Assembly (NCBI GenBank): GCA_013396915.1
Contig: VWZL01001362.1
Coordinates: 2,138 to 66,137, forward strand
From: Stercorarius parasiticus
Lineage: Eukaryota > Chordata > Aves > Charadriiformes > Stercorariidae
Reading direction: 5' to 3'
Length of the DNA: 64,000 bases
Shown here one piece after another: positions 62,801-64,000 of the stretch. How positions within the stretch are numbered: the stretch's first letter is position 1; every line of letters begins with the position of its first letter. Below the pieces are notes generated by a model. That model ran no database searches. It saw nothing but the letters and a program-made list of their open reading frames with translations, and was not told where the DNA came from. The translations under genes and the position numbers were made by a program.

Positions 62801-64000
62801 AGGAAATTTATGACGAGATGATATTTAAATAATTGTCCAAGTTAATGAAAGCGAAAATCAGGTGGGTTTTTTTAGAGGGTATGAAATCAAGGGTTAAAGT
62901 TTGGAAGGGGTCAAGCTCATTTTAAAATGAATACCTGTCAAACAGTCTTACACCATTCCACTCCATTCCATACCATTACACACACGCATCTACTTATATC
63001 TCATTTGCATATGTACACATTATTATGACCTGCAATTATGTGATTGTTACATGATCACACAAGAAAAATGTGAGGAAATGAGATTGTATATTTCTGAATA
63101 CAGGAGCTTGGTCTGTAGCTTTTATTTTCAGGGATGCTGTTGATAAGATCTTTGCCTAACCCCTTGCAGAAGTAAGAAATTGCTTACGCATGAAGTAGGA
63201 CGTTATCGCATTAGTGCATCTTATGGCAAATGAAGGAGTAGTTTCTTGGTCAGAACTGTTGCCCACTGGGATGTTTTAGAGTTTAACCCAAGCAGCATTC
63301 CAATCTCTTGTAAGTTCTCACTACCATTATAATTAATTGCCTAAAGTGGTGGTCTAATTACTGTCAATATGCAGTGAGAACTGGAAGAGTCCCTAAGGGC
63401 ATCTATATAGCATTTCCTTACAGTGAGTTAAGAGCCCTTCTTGCTTTATGCCTTTCCTTGGTTTATGGTTACTCGTGCTGTTTAAAAATGGCTTTTTGTT
63501 TCAGAAGGCCTGGAAGGACACTTTTTTAGAAACCATGAGAGCACAACAGTTTTCAGCTGCCCAGGGTGTTTCCCCTGCCTTGCATTTGAGTGTGTATTAC
63601 TGCTTCTGCGTGATTTCTGACCCTTTCCTTCAGAAAGAAGGAAAAAGAGAACGTCATTTTTAATTTCGGGGAAGCAAAACTTGCACAAACTCTAGCATTT
63701 ATACTTGTAACTGTCTTTATCGCCCCTCAAGCAAAGGAGTGAGTTACACAGCGAGTTACACGTGCAGACCAAGGAATGAGAAACAGTGCTCACATGGTTA
63801 CTGCAAAATTTACCCTGCCTGGAGAAGGTTTGCTACAACTTGTTCTGTTCCCCAGAAATAAAAATAATTCAATGTGTGCTTCTGTCTGCTGTTTTGCAGC
63901 TCAGCCACATTGCCTATCACTTTCAAGTGCTTGTTGGAGAATAACCACGTGGACAGGAGGATTGCGAGGTTTGTGCTGCCTGTGGGAGCCACCATCAACA
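17731..64000 (+). CDS. SLC1A7: Excitatory amino acid transporter 5 (SLC1A7/EAAT5), exons 1-8, continues past window
   Basis: Exons 17731-17871, 18948-19027, 35497-35712, 47864-47906, 48806-49025, 52590-52689, 54230-54463 and 63900-64000 (cut by the window edge) join in frame to 1135 bases, 378 residues. The family moves glutamate across the plasma membrane with sodium and potassium gradients; EAAT5 is the retinal member with large chloride conductance and slow transport. Visible landmarks are TM1 (about residues 19-40), [20 protein letters not shown] in TM2, [20 protein letters not shown] in TM3, an extracellular loop with the sequon N192-[22 protein letters not shown] before and in TM4, [17 protein letters not shown] in TM5, [20 protein letters not shown] in TM6, and the serine-rich HP1 hairpin TSSSSATLP (from Thr342). 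The start ATG has A at -3 and G at +4. The choice of EAAT5 over EAAT1-4 rests on [20 protein letters not shown], the loop sequence and synteny with CPT2. Missing here: NMDGT, HP2, TM8 and the C-terminal tail. Confidence 0.96.
17872..18947 (+). other. SLC1A7 intron 1
   Basis: 1.1 kb of AT-rich intron with GTACGT donor and TTCTAG acceptor. I see nothing else in it. Confidence 0.8.
18948..19027 (+). CDS. SLC1A7: SLC1A7 coding exon 2
   Basis: This 80-base exon encodes [20 protein letters not shown] and LPLVVS plus two bases of the next Ser codon, the loop after TM1 and the start of TM2. Acceptor TTCTAG, donor GTAAGT. Confidence 0.96.
27953..27999. repeat. Imperfect tandem duplication, 23/24-base unit x2
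   Basis: The units CCTGGGTGTCATTTTATTG + CCTG (27953-27975) and CCTGGGGTGTCATTTTATTG + CCTG (27976-27999) differ by a single inserted G. It is a recent, simple duplication in intron 2 of SLC1A7. Confidence 0.85.
33637..35049 (+). mobile_element. CR1 LINE, 5'-truncated, with decayed reverse transcriptase frame
   Basis: A 1.4 kb plus-oriented CR1 copy in SLC1A7 intron 2. It holds the C-terminal half of ORF2 in one reading frame: [40 protein letters not shown], the catalytic FADDTKLGG and [20 protein letters not shown], through to a terminal stop near 34918-34920. It then has a T-rich 3' UTR, the GTTGGACTTGATGATCTCAAA block and a TATATGATTA-rich 3' end. The frame carries an in-frame TAG at 34639-34641, and the first motif-A aspartate position reads Gly (GGC at 33859-33861). 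The 5' part of ORF2 (endonuclease) and ORF1 are absent, so the copy is dead. The 5' boundary is approximate. Confidence 0.95.
33640..34920 (+). pseudogene. CR1 ORF2 reverse transcriptase remnant
   Basis: Open in a single frame from about 33640 to a stop at 34918-34920 except for one TAG at 34639-34641. The remnant spans the reverse transcriptase fingers/palm, thumb and C-terminal region of a non-LTR (CR1 clade) element. Motif C (FADD) is intact at about 34117-34128. Motif A reads [12 protein letters not shown], where CR1 relatives have an Asp at the first Gly position, so polymerase activity would be lost. There is no native start codon; this is an N-terminally truncated relic, not a host gene. 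Confidence 0.9.
35497..35712 (+). CDS. SLC1A7: SLC1A7 coding exon 3 (TM2 end, TM3)
   Basis: This 216-base exon encodes [20 protein letters not shown], the TM3 helix [40 protein letters not shown] and SADALLDLI, ending two bases into an Arg codon. Acceptor TCCACAG, donor GTAACT. Confidence 0.97.
38970..39011. repeat. 21-base tandem duplication x2
   Basis: AACATCCAAATACCTAAAAT + C (38970-38990) is followed immediately by the same 21 bases with one C-to-T change (38991-39011). It is a short local duplication in SLC1A7 intron 3. Confidence 0.9.
44135..44162. repeat. 14-base exact tandem duplication x2
   Basis: ACACAGTGCCTGTT occurs twice in direct succession (44135-44148 and 44149-44162) in SLC1A7 intron 3. 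Confidence 0.9.
47864..47906 (+). CDS. SLC1A7: SLC1A7 coding exon 4 (43-base exon)
   Basis: A short exon that completes the Arg codon and encodes [14 protein letters not shown], a hallmark of EAAT-type SLC1 members just before the variable extracellular loop. Acceptor TTTTTAG, donor GTAAGT. Confidence 0.96.
47907..48805 (+). other. SLC1A7 intron 4
   Basis: About 0.9 kb of intron with canonical borders; nothing else recognised. Confidence 0.8.
48806..49025 (+). CDS. SLC1A7: SLC1A7 coding exon 5 (extracellular loop, start of TM4)
   Basis: This 220-base exon encodes [60 protein letters not shown] and [13 protein letters not shown]. It carries an N-glycosylation sequon (N192-G-S) in the extracellular loop. 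The loop is the least conserved part of the family and the source of most species differences. Acceptor TTTCAG, donor GTAGGT. Confidence 0.97.
49026..52589 (+). other. SLC1A7 intron 5 (3.6 kb), non-coding
   Basis: No exon or named repeat was recognised. A GC-richer patch lies at about 51460-51640 with short open frames on both strands that have no recognisable content. Confidence 0.75.
52590..52689 (+). CDS. SLC1A7: SLC1A7 coding exon 6 (TM4)
   Basis: This 100-base exon encodes [20 protein letters not shown] and [12 protein letters not shown], ending two bases into a Trp codon. Its frame differs from longer open frames that overlap it on both strands. Acceptor TTTGCAG, donor GTAAGT. Confidence 0.96.
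52690..54229 (+). other. SLC1A7 intron 6 with a small CR1 fragment
   Basis: A 1.5 kb intron containing a CR1 ORF2 fragment at about 53509-53722. Otherwise nothing recognised. Confidence 0.8.
53509..53722 (+). mobile_element. CR1 LINE ORF2 internal fragment (plus orientation)
   Basis: About 200 bases closely match the CR1 copy at 34410-34620 by eye (GCTTGTATCA, AGCGTGGCCAGCAGGA, GCACTGGTGAGGCCTCACCT, GGGCCCCTC, GGTCCAGAGA). It covers the region coding for the C-terminal part of the reverse transcriptase and lacks both the 5' part and the 3' UTR, so it is an internal relic, probably cut by later deletion. Non-functional. Confidence 0.9.
54230..54463 (+). CDS. SLC1A7: SLC1A7 coding exon 7 (TM5, TM6, start of HP1)
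   Basis: This 234-base exon encodes [60 protein letters not shown] and [17 protein letters not shown], ending two bases into a Ser codon. It covers TM5, TM6 and the front of re-entrant hairpin HP1. Acceptor GCTCAG, donor GTATTA. Confidence 0.97.
54464..63899 (+). other. SLC1A7 intron 7 (9.4 kb), non-coding
   Basis: AT-rich intron with a short (TA)n stretch near 54781 and a 10-base tandem duplication at 56521-56540. No exon, named transposon or RNA gene was recognised. Confidence 0.75.
56521..56540. repeat. 10-base tandem duplication x2 (TGTGTAGGAA)
   Basis: Two exact copies of TGTGTAGGAA, preceded by a partial copy (GGAA) at 56517-56520, in SLC1A7 intron 7. Confidence 0.85.
63900..64000 (+). 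CDS. SLC1A7: SLC1A7 coding exon 8 (partial, HP1 and TM7 start)
   Basis: Completes the split Ser codon, then [20 protein letters not shown] and [13 protein letters not shown], cut by the window edge one base into the Met codon of the NMDGT motif. With exon 7 it forms TSSSSATLP, the serine-rich tip of HP1 that lines the substrate site. Acceptor TTTTGCAG at 63892-63899. Confidence 0.95.

Noticed and set aside
1..64000. CRISPR arrays, tRNA or rRNA genes, endogenous retroviruses, bacterial operons
   Set aside because: No regularly spaced repeats, cloverleaf sequences, retroviral gag/pol/env-like frames or prokaryotic gene layout were seen on reading; a covariance-model or repeat-library search would be needed to exclude small RNAs and old LTRs fully.

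Overview
This is a 64 kb stretch of an ordinary vertebrate nuclear chromosome, almost certainly from a bird. The evidence is long introns with GT/AG borders, low repeat density, and CR1 retrotransposon pieces with a typical avian CR1 3' end. The exact species cannot be read from the sequence. The ends of the window fall inside genes or their flanks, and one 321-base run of N (15974-16294) is an assembly gap.

Three protein-coding genes can be reconstructed exon by exon. (1) CZIB (the former C1orf123 family, a CXXC-motif zinc-binding protein) lies on the plus strand. Eight coding exons between 242 and 7579 join in frame to 160 residues. (2) CPT2, mitochondrial carnitine O-palmitoyltransferase 2, lies on the minus strand. 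Coding exons 2-5 lie between 15262 and 10218 and total 1825 coding bases; exon 1, with the start codon and mitochondrial targeting peptide, is not visible and most likely sits in the N gap inside a GC-rich island. (3) SLC1A7, the retinal-type glutamate transporter EAAT5, lies on the plus strand. Eight coding exons between 17731 and the right edge encode the first 378 residues; the window ends just before the conserved NMDGT motif, so the gene continues to the right.

CZIB and CPT2 are convergent (tail to tail, 2.6 kb between stop codons), and CPT2 and SLC1A7 are divergent (head to head). This matches the neighbourhood SLC1A7-CPT2-CZIB on human chromosome 1p32, read from the other side, so it is conserved synteny. 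The three genes share no pathway: CPT2 completes long-chain fatty acid import in mitochondria, SLC1A7 is a plasma-membrane glutamate transporter and chloride channel, and CZIB is a small zinc-binding protein of unsettled function.

Most of the window is intronic, dominated by SLC1A7 introns 2 (16.5 kb), 3 (12.2 kb) and 7 (9.4 kb). The mobile DNA I can name is three CR1 LINE pieces: 751 to about 1142 (minus), about 33637-35049 (plus, with a decayed reverse transcriptase reading frame) and about 53509-53722 (plus). I found no RNA genes, CRISPR arrays, bacterial-type operons or convincing additional genes, and no sign of a novel system. The points worth a second look are the gap over CPT2 exon 1, the decayed CR1 reverse transcriptase, a few short tandem duplications, and some CpG-richer or conserved-looking non-coding patches.
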